Assembly (NCBI RefSeq): GCF_030686865.1 | Contig: NZ_JAQYUS010000001.1 | Coordinates: forward strand, 620,001 to 684,000 | Direction: 5' to 3' | Length of the DNA stretch: 64,000 bases | From: Kaistella sp. SH40-3 | GTDB taxonomy: Bacteria; Bacteroidota; Bacteroidia; Flavobacteriales; Weeksellaceae | Shown here: in pieces, positions 1 to 9,632 of the stretch | Position numbering within the stretch: position 1 is the stretch's first letter | Layout of the letters: the number at the start of each line of letters is the position of its first letter | The notes under the pieces: model-generated | Told to the model about the DNA's origin: nothing | Databases searched by the model: none | Seen by the model: the letters and a program-made list of their open reading frames with translations, nothing else | Made by a program: the position numbers and the translations under genes

Positions 1-1
1 A

Positions 2-901
2 GATCAAAAAGATAAAACGAATTACACTTATCCACTATTTACAGACAGTAAAGATCAGACTTTATATACGTTGGCTGTTGTTTTTCCTAGTAAAGAATAC
101 TCTTTAGCAAAGAATAATGCACCGATGTTGTTGGGAACGATTATGTCTTTGCTGACGATTTTGGGGATTTATATTATCTCTATTAATTATATGATGAGGC
201 AGAAAAAAATAGCAGATGTAAAAACGGACTTCATTAATAATATGTCGCATGAGTTTAAAACTCCATTGGCAACGATATCTGTAGCGACTGACTCTTTGGC
301 AAATGATAAAATTGCGACCAACCCAGAAAAGGTAAAATATTATTCCGGTTTAATTAAACAGGAAAATCTGCGCATGAAGAAGCAGGTGGAAAATGTTTTA
401 AATATGTCGAAACTGGAAAGAAATGAAGTTAAATTATTTTTGAAAGAAACCGATGTTCGTGCTTTAATAAAAAGAACCACCGAATCTTTTGGGCTCATTG
501 TAGCACAACGACACGGAACATTGACTCAAGAGTTTAATACCGAGAAATACCAGTTTAAAATTGATGAATTTCATATTGCAAATGCTTTAGTGAATTTATT
601 AGATAATGCCAATAAATACTCACCAGAAGCACCGGAAATTAAAGTAACTACCAGAAATGAAGGCAATTGGTATGTCGTAGAAATCTCTGATAAAGGAATG
701 GGAATGGAAACCGATAATAAAACTCGGATTTTTGAAAAGTTCTTCCGGGAGGAAACGGGAAATATTCACAATGTGAAAGGGCAGGGACTTGGATTGTCTT
801 ATGTAAAAAAGATAGTAGAATTGCATAAAGGTTTAATTATCGTGGACTCTCAAAAAGACAAGGGAAGCACGTTTACGATAAAGTTACCCATGAATGCTTA
901 A
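2..901 (+). CDS. sensor histidine kinase, 5'-truncated by window edge
   Basis: C-terminal part of a membrane histidine kinase; the frame is open to the first bases of the window, so the true start lies upstream and the TTG at 71 is not a start. A transmembrane helix (about nt 120-200) leads into a HisKA domain with the H-box NNMSHEFKTPL (His codon 248-250). The ATPase domain shows an N-box (LLDNANKYSP, near 600), G1 (DKGMGM), F (FEKFF) and G2 (GQGLGLSY) motifs, so catalysis looks intact. The visible N-terminal stretch is the end of an extracytoplasmic sensor region; its signal is unknown. The response regulator starts 74 bp downstream, making a standard two-component pair in which this kinase would phosphorylate that regulator. 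Confidence 0.93.
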   Translation, partial: DQKDKTNYTYPLFTDSKDQTLYTLAVVFPSKEYSLAKNNAPMLLGTIMSLLTILGIYIISINYMMRQKKIADVKTDFINNMSHEFKTPLATISVATDSLANDKIATNPEKVKYYSGLIKQENLRMKKQVENVLNMSKLERNEVKLFLKETDVRALIKRTTESFGLIVAQRHGTLTQEFNTEKYQFKIDEFHIANALVNLLDNANKYSPEAPEIKVTTRNEGNWYVVEISDKGMGMETDNKTRIFEKFFREETGNIHNVKGQGLGLSYVKKIVELHKGLIIVDSQKDKGSTFTIKLPMNA

Positions 902-975
902 GAAATAAATATCGTGATTGAATCACTTAAAAATTGAAAATAAGGTAAAAACCTAATAACTTTAATAAACAAATT

Positions 976-1662
976 ATGAGCAACAGAATCTTATTAGTAG
1001 AAGACGACCAAAGTTTTGGTGCGGTTTTGAAAGATTATTTATCGATAAATAATTTTGAAGTGACCTTGGCTGTAGATGGTGAACAAGGTTTGAAAGAATT
1101 CACAGAAAACGAATTTGATATTTGTATTTTTGATGTGATGATGCCGAAAAAGGACGGCTTTAGTTTGGCAGAAGACGTAAAAAGAATTGATAAAAATATT
1201 CCTATTATTTTTCTTACTGCCAGAAATATGCGCGAAGATATCTTGAAAGGATATCAGTTGGGTGCAGATGATTATATTACTAAGCCCTTTGATACAGAAC
1301 TTTTGTTATATAAAATAAAAGCAATACTTCAAAGAAGTTCCACTGCAGAAAACGATGAGCAGGAACAATTCAAGATCAGTAATATTTTCTTTGACTCAAT
1401 GTTGCGTCAATTGCGGGTTAATGATAATGAATATAAACTTTCACCGAAAGAAAACGAATTGCTGAAATTGCTTTGTCAACATAGAAATGATTTTATGCCC
1501 AGAGATTTGGCATTAAGAAAAATTTGGAAAAAAGAGAATTATTTCACCGCTAGAAGTATGGATGTTTACATTGCAAAATTGAGAAAACTCTTGAGAGAAG
1601 ATGATGGTTTAGAAATTATCAATGTCCACGGTGAAGGTTTCCGCTTGTTGGTAAAGAACTAA
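976..1662 (+). CDS. OmpR/PhoB-family response regulator
   Basis: DNA-binding response regulator, 228 aa. The receiver domain (residues 1-120) has the acidic pair D10/D11, phospho-acceptor D53 in FDVMMPKKDG, T81 and K103 (TKPF). A winged-helix effector domain follows (about 130-228, ending with the GEGFRLL wing). It is the partner of the histidine kinase ending 74 bp upstream and is probably cotranscribed with it; a near-consensus -7 box (TAACTTTA, 957-964) may also give it its own promoter. It resembles the RprY-type regulators of Bacteroidota; the regulon cannot be read from the window. Confidence 0.95.
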   Translation: MSNRILLVEDDQSFGAVLKDYLSINNFEVTLAVDGEQGLKEFTENEFDICIFDVMMPKKDGFSLAEDVKRIDKNIPIIFLTARNMREDILKGYQLGADDYITKPFDTELLLYKIKAILQRSSTAENDEQEQFKISNIFFDSMLRQLRVNDNEYKLSPKENELLKLLCQHRNDFMPRDLALRKIWKKENYFTARSMDVYIAKLRKLLREDDGLEIINVHGEGFRLLVKN

Positions 1663-1710
1663 ATCTGGATAGGAAAATTGAAATGATGAAATACTCATAA
1701 TATTTATTGA

Positions 1711-1746
1711 AGAAGCCGCTTTCGAATTCGAAAGCGGCTTCTTTAT
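1711..1746. terminator. bidirectional intrinsic terminator
   Basis: Perfect inverted repeat at 1711-1742 (core GAAGCCGCTTTCGAA) between convergent genes: the response regulator ending at 1662 and the SPOR protein ending at 1766. It is followed by a short T/A-rich run on both strands. Confidence 0.85.
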
Positions 1747-1765
1747 AATTTGTATGCAAGTTAAT

Positions 1766-2314
1766 TTATTTAGCCTCTACACAGAATACTCTATATTGAA
1801 CTAAAATTGCATCTTTAAAGTATTGTTTGACTTTTGCCAGATCTGCGGCTCCACTTTGTTTAGAGAGATAACTACCTGCCATCACTTTATAGTTGGGTCT
1901 TAAAGAAACATCTTTCTCTACTTTTATATAGGGAAATCTTCTTCGAAAGTATAATCCAACTTCATCCGCTTCTTTATTGCTTTTAACGACTGCGAGTTGA
2001 ATTTTGTATCCCATGATTCTTGGGTTTTTTCGGCAGATTTCTGCAGTGGTCATTCCTTTTTCGGGTACAGAAATTCTTGGAGCAGTTGTTTTAGGGTTAT
2101 AATCAGGATCGGAATTTGTTGTGTTTCCAGAATTATTCGCAATTGATGTTGTGCATTTATCTTCAATATTGCTTAATAAGTCGCTTACTTTCTGATCCAT
2201 CATGATAGAAAGGGGTGTTCCAGAAATAGTGTCTTTCTTTACAACCTGTTGTGCATCAAAGATATTTGTGGAAAACAAAGAGATTGCGATGATTATTTTA
2301 AAAAGGTTTTTCAT
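1766..2314 (-). CDS. exported SPOR-domain protein
   Basis: 182 aa. A signal peptide (about residues 1-21, ending FDAQ) is followed by a low-complexity Ser/Asn/Thr linker (about 55-80). A C-terminal SPOR-like domain (about 101-180) reads GYKIQLAVVKSNKEADEV ... YKVMAGSYLSKQ. SPOR domains bind denuded septal peptidoglycan, so the protein probably sits in the periplasm at the cell wall. It stands alone, convergent to the response regulator and divergent from the act operon. Domain assignment is by pattern; the specific role is unknown. Two Cys in the exported part (54 and 94) and one near the end (178) could form disulfides. Confidence 0.8.
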   Translation of the reverse strand: MKNLFKIIIAISLFSTNIFDAQQVVKKDTISGTPLSIMMDQKVSDLLSNIEDKCTTSIANNSGNTTNSDPDYNPKTTAPRISVPEKGMTTAEICRKNPRIMGYKIQLAVVKSNKEADEVGLYFRRRFPYIKVEKDVSLRPNYKVMAGSYLSKQSGAADLAKVKQYFKDAILVQYRVFCVEAK

Positions 2315-2329
2315 TAAATAATATTTTTA

Positions 2330-2359
2330 CAAATTTAAAACAAATAAAAATTATACCAA
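2330..2359 (-). promoter_or_regulatory. promoter of the SPOR-protein gene
   Basis: On the minus strand TAAATTTG (2330-2337) is an exact Bacteroidota -7 box, with TTG (2357-2359) 19 nt upstream. The predicted start is about 2325, giving a leader of roughly 10 nt. Confidence 0.6.
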
Positions 2360-2442
2360 CATTTGTTATTTAGAAACATTACAAATTAAGGAAAATAACA
2401 CAATGGCAATTGTAACGGCTGTTAAATTTATCTTAAAAACCT

Positions 2443-2450
2443 TATTTTTG
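2443..2450 (+). promoter_or_regulatory. -7 box of the act operon promoter
   Basis: TATTTTTG matches TAnnTTTG. It lies 50 nt before the actA start codon, giving a leader of about 45 nt. No good TTG -33 box at the usual spacing is visible, so an activator may be involved. Confidence 0.5.
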
Positions 2451-2499
2451 CCAAGTTGAAAGTAAACTCAATATAATTTACTAACCCAAGATTTTATAA

Positions 2500-3867
2500 A
2501 TGATTAGTTGGAGAAAGCATTACAAAAGAGGTCTCATCGCAATAGGTCTATTGCTGTCGACCAGTGCTTCTATTTACGCTCAAGGAGATGCCAAGAACGG
2601 TGAGAAGCTTTTTAAGGCCAATTGTACCGCCTGTCACGCGTTGGACAAACAGCTTGTTGGTCCTGCTTTGGGCGGTGTAGTAGACTTAATTAAAAAGGAG
2701 CAAAATTTAGATAAAGATTGGCTTCATAAGTGGATTAGAGACAATAAAGCTCTAAGAGCCTCTGGCGATAAGTACGCGAACGAAATTTTTGAAAAATTCA
2801 ATAAAACTGAAATGACTGCATTTCCTAATCTTACAGATCAGGAAATTGATGACATTTTGGAGTATACCACAAATCCGCCGGCACCAGAACCTGTAGCAGA
2901 TGCTGCTGGAGCAGGAACTGCAGATAATAATTCGATGGCTGCTTTAGAGGCCGAGAGAAAACAATCAATGAATTCAAAAGTGATTTTGCTTTCATTGTTG
3001 TCAATTGGAGGTCTTTTGATTTGGTTGCTGTTGAAATTGCAGCAATTGGTGAAATTGCAGCAAGCAGAAGAGTTAACAGGACTTAATGCTACCAGAGCAA
3101 CTTCATTTGCAGACGTATATAGAAAATACAGTTATGTCGGAAAAGGGATATTGGTTGTTTTAGGGATTTTTGCAGCCTATGGATTATGGAACTGGTTAAT
3201 GTGGATTGGGGTTTATAAAGGATATAAGCCAGAACAGCCAATTTATTTCTCGCACAAAATTCACGCTGGAGAAAATAAAATCGACTGTCAACTTTGTCAC
3301 TCGTCAGCGAAATATGGTAAAGTTTCAGAAATTCCTTCGATGAATGTTTGTATGAACTGTCACCGAAATATTTCCGAATACAACGGGAAATATATGGAGC
3401 CAGGAAAAGATAAAGCATTCTATGATGGAGAGATTCAGAAAATATATGCTGCAACTGGCTGGGATCCTGCCTCACAACAATATACAGGCAAGACACAACC
3501 TGTGGAGTGGACGAGGATTCACAATATGCCAGACTTTGTTTACTTTAACCACGCGCAACACGTTGTTGCTGGGGAGCAAGCAATTCTTAATTCTTACAAT
3601 CAGAAAAACCCGAATGCTAAAATAGATATCGTTTGTAAAGCTTGTCACGGACAGGTTGATACCATGAATGTGGTGCAAATGGCAAATGATTTTACCATGG
3701 GATGGTGTATAGAATGTCACAGAACTACAGAAGTAGATATGAACAATGGTTATAATAAAGAGTACTTCAAAAATCTACATGACAAACTGAAAAAACAGTA
3801 TGGGTCAGGTGCGAAAATTACCGTAGATGCAATTGGAGGTCTTGAGTGTGGTAAATGTCATTATTAA
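2500..3867 (+). CDS. actA: alternative complex III subunit ActA, multiheme cytochrome c with fused N-terminal cytochrome
   Basis: 455 aa. Heme-binding electron-transfer subunit of the quinol:electron-acceptor oxidoreductase ACIII. A signal peptide (1-28) precedes a class I-like monoheme cytochrome domain (about 29-125, heme motif CTACH 42-46). An Ala/Pro linker and two transmembrane helices (about 160-180 and 214-238) follow. The pentaheme ActA part has CxxCH at 263-267, 284-288, 379-383, 403-407 and 450-454. The six hemes in total reflect an extra N-terminal domain compared with the pentaheme ActA described from Rhodothermus; I believe this fusion is common in Bacteroidota. First gene of actABCDEF; actB starts 21 bp after the stop. 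Confidence 0.95.
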   Translation: MISWRKHYKRGLIAIGLLLSTSASIYAQGDAKNGEKLFKANCTACHALDKQLVGPALGGVVDLIKKEQNLDKDWLHKWIRDNKALRASGDKYANEIFEKFNKTEMTAFPNLTDQEIDDILEYTTNPPAPEPVADAAGAGTADNNSMAALEAERKQSMNSKVILLSLLSIGGLLIWLLLKLQQLVKLQQAEELTGLNATRATSFADVYRKYSYVGKGILVVLGIFAAYGLWNWLMWIGVYKGYKPEQPIYFSHKIHAGENKIDCQLCHSSAKYGKVSEIPSMNVCMNCHRNISEYNGKYMEPGKDKAFYDGEIQKIYAATGWDPASQQYTGKTQPVEWTRIHNMPDFVYFNHAQHVVAGEQAILNSYNQKNPNAKIDIVCKACHGQVDTMNVVQMANDFTMGWCIECHRTTEVDMNNGYNKEYFKNLHDKLKKQYGSGAKITVDAIGGLECGKCHY

Positions 3868-3888
3868 TAACAAAAATTAGAAGTATCA

Positions 3889-6800
3889 ATGGCTTCAAAT
3901 AAAATACAATTCAGAAGTATACAGGAACTGAAAGATCCGAGTCTAAATGCTAGGTTGGCTCAAAAAGAATTTCAGACCGAAATCCCTGTGGAAGGTATAT
4001 CGAGCGCAGAAAAGTCAACTGAGTCAGGCACATCTAGAAGGGATTTCTTAAAACTTTTAGGTTTCTCTACTGCAGCAGTTACTTTGGCAGCTTGTGAGGC
4101 ACCGGTAATTAAAACGATTCCGTATGTGGTTAAACCGCACGAAATTATTCCGGGTGTTCCCAATTATTACGCTTCTACTTTTTTTGATGGGTTCGATTTC
4201 GCAAGTGTTTTAGTTAAAACTAGAGAAGGAAGACCAATTAAAATTGAATCAAACCCACTTGCAAAAGATTTGGGTAAAACAAGTGCAAGAACGCAAGCTT
4301 CGGTTCTTTCATTATATGATAACGATAAAATAAAACAACCAAAATTAGACGGAAAAGATGAAACTTTTGATAAAGTTGATAGTTTCGTTTTGAGAGGTTT
4401 AGCTGAAGCGCAAGCGGGAGGAAAAAGAATTGTTGTTTTATCGCATTCATTCCCTTCACCAACTTTCAAAAAATTATTTGGTGATTTCAAAGCAAAATAT
4501 CCGACAGCAGAATTAGTAACTTATGATGCACTTCCTCATAGTGCAGCTTTAGATGCGGCTCAGGAAGTATTCGGACAAAGAGCGTTACCAGTTTATGATT
4601 TATCTAAAACACAGTTGGTTGTTTCTTTTCAGGCAGATTTCTTGGGTGAGTTTAATGGAGGTTCATTAGAAACTTCATACGCTATAGCAAGAAAGCCAGG
4701 TCCAGATATGATGAGACATATCCAATTAGAGTCTAATATGACTTTAACCGGTGCAAATGCTGATACAAGAATTAGATTAAAGCCAAGTGCTGTAAATAAA
4801 GTTTTAGTTGAAGTTTATAATGGTCTTAATGGTGGAAGCGTAAGCAAAGAAGCCGGAGAAATCGTAAAAGAATTACAGGCAAAAGGAAGCAACGCTGTTG
4901 TTTTTGCTGATGGTTCTAAAGCGGCTCACGTTCTAGCCAATTTAATCAACCAAAAATTAGGATCAAATGCTTTCACTGGGAAAGCAAACTTCTTAAAGGA
5001 ATTTGATGCAGTTAGCTATCAAGAATTCTTAGCATGGATGAATGCGGGACAAGTTGGGGTTTTGATCGCCAATAATGTTAACCCTATTTATTCTAATAAC
5101 AAAGGAGAAGACTTTAGAAAATCTCTAGAAAAAGTTCCTTATGTTGTTGCGGTTACCGATAAGAAAAATGAAATGTACAAAGCAGCGAAAGCTGTTATTC
5201 CTGTAGCGAACTGGTTAGAAAGCTGGGGAGATATGGCGCCGCAAACAGGAGTTTATACCTTAATGCAGCCAACCATTCAAAAAATATTTAAGTCAAGACA
5301 GATTGAAGAATCTCTTTTGGTTTGGATGAATGGTAAAGACAGTCCAGATAATAATTACTACGATTATTTGAAAGCCAATGCATCTACTTTAATTGGTGGT
5401 ACAACTTTCAATAAAGCGCTTTATAATGGAGTTGTTGATGGTGGTAATACTGCAACACTTTCTTACACAGGAGGTGATTCAGCAAAAGCAATCGCTGATT
5501 TATCAGGTTTCAAATCATCTGATTTAGAATTGGTTTTATATACCAAAACTGCAATAGGAGATGGAACGCAAGCAAACAATCCTTGGTTGCAAGAACTTCC
5601 AGATCCAATTACCCGAATGACTTGGGATAATTACTTAACCATGTCTCCAAAAGATGCTAAAAGATTAGGAATCGAAAACGATCTTAATGGAAGAATGCAA
5701 CTAGATGGTTCAGTGGTAAACGTTACCGTAAATGGTGTAACCGTTAAAGATGTTCCTGTATACATTCAACCTGGTCAGGCTGATGGAGCAGTAGGACTGG
5801 CTTTGGGTTATGGTAAAAAGAATTCTGGAAAAGTTGCTGAAACCGGTGTTAACGCTTATCCTTTATTTGATGGTTCTAACTTGGTTGTTTCAGATGTGAA
5901 AATAGAAAAAACTAATGGTGAGCACGAATTTGCAGGAATGCAACTTCAGAATACCTTAATGGGTCGTTACGAAATCGCAAGAGAAGTTCCATTGGATACA
6001 TTCTTAAATGTGAAATTTGATGATGAGAAATTAGGTTGGAACAAACCATTGGAATATCATACTTTAAATGGTGCTTTACCTGCAGGTAAAATTGACCTTT
6101 GGGACGCCTTTGATGATACTGATGGACCACACTTTAATTTATCAGTTGACTTAAACTCTTGTACAGGATGTGGCGCTTGTGTTATTGCTTGTCAAGCAGA
6201 AAACAACGTACCAGTTGTTGGGAAAGCTGAAGTAAGAATGTCTAGAGATATGTTCTGGTTGAGAATTGACCGTTACTATACGACAGACATCCCTGCTGAT
6301 ATCGATTTGAATAAAGACGGTATGCTTTCGCAAGAGGAAGCTGTAACTGCTGATCTTAACGTTCCTGGAATGTATGGTCATTTCTTGGATAAAGAAAGTG
6401 GTATTTTAAATCACCCTGCGACTAACCCAGATGTGATTTTCCAACCGGTAATGTGTCAGCACTGTAATCATGCCCCATGTGAAACGGTATGTCCTGTGGC
6501 TGCAACTTCCCACGGTAAGCAAGGTCAAAACCAAATGGCTTATAACAGATGTATCGGTACAAGATATTGTGCGAACAACTGTCCTTATAAAGTTCGTCGT
6601 TTCAACTGGTTTACTTACAACCTTAATGATAAATTCGACTTTAATCAAAATAATGATTTAGGAAGAATGGTATTAAACCCAGATGTTGTAGTAAGAACAA
6701 GAGGGGTTATGGAAAAATGTTCAATGTGTATTCAACAGACACAGAACGTTATTCTGGAAGCCAAAAAAGAAGGAAGAACCGTAAAAGACGGTGAATTCTC

Positions 6801-6981
6801 TACCGCTTGTGTGGATGCTTGTGCAACAGGAGCGATGAAGTTTGGTGATATGAATGATAAGAGTTCTGAAGTTAGAGCACTTTTCAGCACCAACAGAAGA
6901 TATACTTTGCTTGAAGAAATTGGTACTAAACCAAACGTATTCTATCATACCAAAGTGAGAAATAGAAAAAATAATGTTTAA
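3889..6981 (+). CDS. actB: alternative complex III subunit ActB, molybdopterin-like plus 4-cluster ferredoxin protein
   Basis: 1030 aa. A twin-arginine motif (SRRDFLK, 49-55) precedes a hydrophobic stretch ending LAAC (Cys69), so Tat export with lipid anchoring is likely. Residues about 75-730 are the molybdopterin-oxidoreductase-like part, which in known ActB proteins carries no Mo cofactor. Residues about 750-1010 are a ferredoxin-type domain with Cys groups at 758/761/764/768, 856/859/864/868, 888/894/898 and 944/947/974/978, enough for three or four Fe-S clusters. Between the first two groups lies a canonical EF-hand Ca2+ loop (806-817, D-x-N-x-D-G-x-L-S-x-x-E), which is unexpected. Sits 18 bp before actC. 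Confidence 0.95.
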   Translation: MASNKIQFRSIQELKDPSLNARLAQKEFQTEIPVEGISSAEKSTESGTSRRDFLKLLGFSTAAVTLAACEAPVIKTIPYVVKPHEIIPGVPNYYASTFFDGFDFASVLVKTREGRPIKIESNPLAKDLGKTSARTQASVLSLYDNDKIKQPKLDGKDETFDKVDSFVLRGLAEAQAGGKRIVVLSHSFPSPTFKKLFGDFKAKYPTAELVTYDALPHSAALDAAQEVFGQRALPVYDLSKTQLVVSFQADFLGEFNGGSLETSYAIARKPGPDMMRHIQLESNMTLTGANADTRIRLKPSAVNKVLVEVYNGLNGGSVSKEAGEIVKELQAKGSNAVVFADGSKAAHVLANLINQKLGSNAFTGKANFLKEFDAVSYQEFLAWMNAGQVGVLIANNVNPIYSNNKGEDFRKSLEKVPYVVAVTDKKNEMYKAAKAVIPVANWLESWGDMAPQTGVYTLMQPTIQKIFKSRQIEESLLVWMNGKDSPDNNYYDYLKANASTLIGGTTFNKALYNGVVDGGNTATLSYTGGDSAKAIADLSGFKSSDLELVLYTKTAIGDGTQANNPWLQELPDPITRMTWDNYLTMSPKDAKRLGIENDLNGRMQLDGSVVNVTVNGVTVKDVPVYIQPGQADGAVGLALGYGKKNSGKVAETGVNAYPLFDGSNLVVSDVKIEKTNGEHEFAGMQLQNTLMGRYEIAREVPLDTFLNVKFDDEKLGWNKPLEYHTLNGALPAGKIDLWDAFDDTDGPHFNLSVDLNSCTGCGACVIACQAENNVPVVGKAEVRMSRDMFWLRIDRYYTTDIPADIDLNKDGMLSQEEAVTADLNVPGMYGHFLDKESGILNHPATNPDVIFQPVMCQHCNHAPCETVCPVAATSHGKQGQNQMAYNRCIGTRYCANNCPYKVRRFNWFTYNLNDKFDFNQNNDLGRMVLNPDVVVRTRGVMEKCSMCIQQTQNVILEAKKEGRTVKDGEFSTACVDACATGAMKFGDMNDKSSEVRALFSTNRRYTLLEEIGTKPNVFYHTKVRNRKNNV

Positions 6982-6999
6982 ATAATAAATAGGTAAAAA

Positions 7000-8400
7000 A
7001 TGTCAGGACACTACGAAGCTCCGATAAGGGAACCTTTAATTATTGGTCACAAGACTTATCACGATATCTCAAACGATATCGCAAGACCTATCGAGGAACG
7101 TGCAGGAAAACTGTGGTGGGTTTCTTTCTGGGTTGCGTTAGCTCTATTCATTTATGGATTTGGCTGTATTGCATACACCATCGGTACCGGTATCGGTGCA
7201 TGGGGACTTAACAGAACTAATAACTGGGGTTGGGATATTACCAATTTCGTTTGGTGGGTAGGTATCGGTCATGCCGGTACGCTTATTTCTGCGGTTCTAT
7301 TATTATTTAGACAAAGATGGAGAATGTCTGTTAACCGTTCTGCTGAGGCGATGACCATCTTCGCGGTAGTTCAGGCGGCTATTTTCCCTGTAATTCACAT
7401 GGGTAGAGTTTGGGTAGGATATTGGGTATTCCCTTTACCAAACCAGTTTGGTTCACTTTGGACCAACTTTAACTCGCCATTACTTTGGGATGTATTTGCA
7501 ATTTCTACTTATTTCTCTGTATCCAGTGTATTCTGGTTTATGGGATTAATTCCAGATTTTGCGATGATCAGAGACCGTGCAAAAACTCCGTGGACGAAAA
7601 GAATATACACCTTCCTATCATTTGGTTGGGGTGGAAAAGCAAAACACTGGCAACGATTCGAAGAACTATCTTTGGTATTAGCAGGTTTAGCAACACCACT
7701 TGTATTCTCTGTTCACACCACGGTATCTTTTGACTTTGCTACGTCGGTAATTAAAGGATGGCACTCAACAATCTATCCACCTTACTTCGTTGCGGGAGCA
7801 ATTTTCTCAGGATTTGCAATGGTACAAACACTATTGTTAGTCGCAAGAAAAGTAGCACACTTAGAAGATTACATTACCATGTATCATATCGAAATTATGA
7901 ACATTGTAATTATTGTAACTGGTGGTATGGTAACTGTTGCTTATGCAACTGAATATTTCATCGCTTGGTACTCTGGTTCAAGATATGAAGACTTTACCTA
8001 TCTTTCTCCAGGAGCAGCAACTGGTCCTTATTGGTGGGCGTTCTGGGCCTTGATTATTTGTAACTTAGTGATTCCAGCATTATTCTGGTTCAAAAAAGTG
8101 AGAACAAATATTATGGCAACATTCATTATCGCATTGGTAATTAATATTGGAATGTGGTTTGAAAGATTTGATATTATCGTAATTAATATTGCGAGAGATT
8201 ACTTGCCAAGTGGCTGGACAATGTTTAAACCAAGTATTATTGATGTTGGAGTGTTCCTTGGAACAATTGGTTTCTTTGGAGTATTATTCTTATTGTATGC
8301 AAGAACTTTCCCTGTAATTGCACAAGCAGAATTGAAGACTATTTTGAAAATATCAGGTGAAACTTATAAAGCAAAAGAAGAAGAAGATGAGCACCACTAA
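7000..8400 (+). CDS. actC: alternative complex III subunit ActC, NrfD/PsrC-type quinol-binding membrane subunit
   Basis: 466 aa polytopic inner-membrane protein with about ten transmembrane helices, of the NrfD/PsrC family. Conserved features include the N-terminal PLIIGHKTYHDISNDI segment, the GHAGTLISAVLLLFRQRWR helix and IHMGRVWVGYWVFPLPNQFG. In solved ACIII structures ActC carries the quinol site and a putative proton path. The 3' end overlaps the start of actD by 14 bp, implying translational coupling. Confidence 0.95.
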   Translation: MSGHYEAPIREPLIIGHKTYHDISNDIARPIEERAGKLWWVSFWVALALFIYGFGCIAYTIGTGIGAWGLNRTNNWGWDITNFVWWVGIGHAGTLISAVLLLFRQRWRMSVNRSAEAMTIFAVVQAAIFPVIHMGRVWVGYWVFPLPNQFGSLWTNFNSPLLWDVFAISTYFSVSSVFWFMGLIPDFAMIRDRAKTPWTKRIYTFLSFGWGGKAKHWQRFEELSLVLAGLATPLVFSVHTTVSFDFATSVIKGWHSTIYPPYFVAGAIFSGFAMVQTLLLVARKVAHLEDYITMYHIEIMNIVIIVTGGMVTVAYATEYFIAWYSGSRYEDFTYLSPGAATGPYWWAFWALIICNLVIPALFWFKKVRTNIMATFIIALVINIGMWFERFDIIVINIARDYLPSGWTMFKPSIIDVGVFLGTIGFFGVLFLLYARTFPVIAQAELKTILKISGETYKAKEEEDEHH

Positions 8401-8908
8401 AATAATATACGGTATTTATGCCGATGACGATGATTTGTTAGATGGCGTAAAAGCTTTCAATGATAAAGGAATTGCCATAAACGAAGTTTATACCCCTTTT
8501 CCTGTTCATGGTCTTGATACCGCTTTAGGTTTAAGAAAAACAAGAATTTCTGATGCTGCTTTTATTTATGCAGTGTACGGATTGACGATTGGGATGTTGG
8601 TGACTTGGTATACAATGAACCACGACTGGCCAATGAATATTGGTGGTAAACCCGCTTTTAAATGGGGAACCAACATGCCAGCTTTTGTAGTTCCGATGTT
8701 TGAGTTAATGGTATTTTGTGCAGCACACATGATGTCGCTTACTTTCTTGGTAAGAAATAAAATGTATCCTGGTTGTCCTCCTCAAAATCCTGATCCTAGA
8801 ACAACCGACGATAAATTTATGATGGAATTTGTTACAGATAATGTAGATGCAGTGAAACAAATTCTGATTGATACAGGAGTTGAAGAAATAACTGTAAAAG
8901 ATGCTTAA
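8387..8908 (+). CDS. actD: alternative complex III subunit ActD (DUF3341)
   Basis: 173 aa, DUF3341 family. An N-terminal cytoplasmic domain (STTKIIYGIYADDDDLLDGVKAF, ending FPVHGLDTALGL) is followed by two transmembrane helices (about 55-80 and 98-122) and a C-terminal tail. The frame is open back to a GTG at 8357, but the ATG at 8387 gives the family's usual N-terminus and lies in a purine-rich stretch, so it is preferred. The start overlaps the actC end and the 3' end overlaps the actE start, typical of a tightly coupled complex operon. Confidence 0.93.
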   Translation: MSTTKIIYGIYADDDDLLDGVKAFNDKGIAINEVYTPFPVHGLDTALGLRKTRISDAAFIYAVYGLTIGMLVTWYTMNHDWPMNIGGKPAFKWGTNMPAFVVPMFELMVFCAAHMMSLTFLVRNKMYPGCPPQNPDPRTTDDKFMMEFVTDNVDAVKQILIDTGVEEITVKDA

Positions 8909-9617
8909 AATGACAAAGAATATATTTAAAATTACAGCGATTTTAGGTTGCGCCGCGATTACTTTAAGTTCTTGCAGTAAAGAAAATCCACCTTTGGTCT
9001 ATTTTCCAGATATGTATTTTCCAGTAGCATATGATCCTTTGATGAAAGCACAAGACGCTTATTCAAAGCATGAAAATGAAATTCCTGCGTTTGTAAAACA
9101 GAATGGTGCAACTGGTTTAGGTCCAGTTGACGGAACAGTTTCACAAAATCCAGAAGGAATCGCAGATCCTGCAGCAAATAAAGCAATGGTTCCTTTAGAA
9201 TATAATGAAGGTTATGATGCATCAAAGTTAATAACTGCTTCTCCTTTAAATCCGGCAGACCAAGCGAAAGATCTTGCTAGAGGTAAACTTTTATATGGTC
9301 AAACTTGTGCCGCGTGCCATGGTGCTGCGGGTGATGGGCAAGGTTCAATCGTAGAAAGTGGTGCGTACTCGGGAGTTCCTAAATACGCAGATAGAGAAAT
9401 TACTATCGGTTCGGTTCATTATGTATTGACTCATGGTAGAAACTCAATGGGTTCATATGCTGGCCAATTAAAACCAGGCGATCGATGGAGAGTTGCTTTG
9501 TATATTATGAACGAATTCAAAGGAGGCTTAACTGCTCCAGCAGTAGTTGCTGCAAATGCAACACCTGCTTTGAGTGCAGCAACTCCAGCAGAATCTAGTA
9601 CGAGTCCTAAAAAATAA
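8901..9617 (+). CDS. actE: alternative complex III subunit ActE, monoheme cytochrome c lipoprotein
   Basis: 238 aa. Lipoprotein signal (LSSC, Cys25) and one heme-c site CAACH (136-140), preceded by LARGKLLYGQ and followed by GAAGDGQG as in class I cytochromes; the likely sixth ligand is Met in the GRNSMGSYAGQL stretch. A low-complexity Ala/Pro/Thr tail ends the protein. The ATG at 8901 overlaps actD by 8 bp; an ATG at 8910 (fourth codon) is an equally possible start. Its expected role is periplasmic electron transfer out of the complex. Confidence 0.92.
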   Translation: MLKMTKNIFKITAILGCAAITLSSCSKENPPLVYFPDMYFPVAYDPLMKAQDAYSKHENEIPAFVKQNGATGLGPVDGTVSQNPEGIADPAANKAMVPLEYNEGYDASKLITASPLNPADQAKDLARGKLLYGQTCAACHGAAGDGQGSIVESGAYSGVPKYADREITIGSVHYVLTHGRNSMGSYAGQLKPGDRWRVALYIMNEFKGGLTAPAVVAANATPALSAATPAESSTSPKK

Positions 9618-9632
9618 AAAAGAGTAAAAAAA

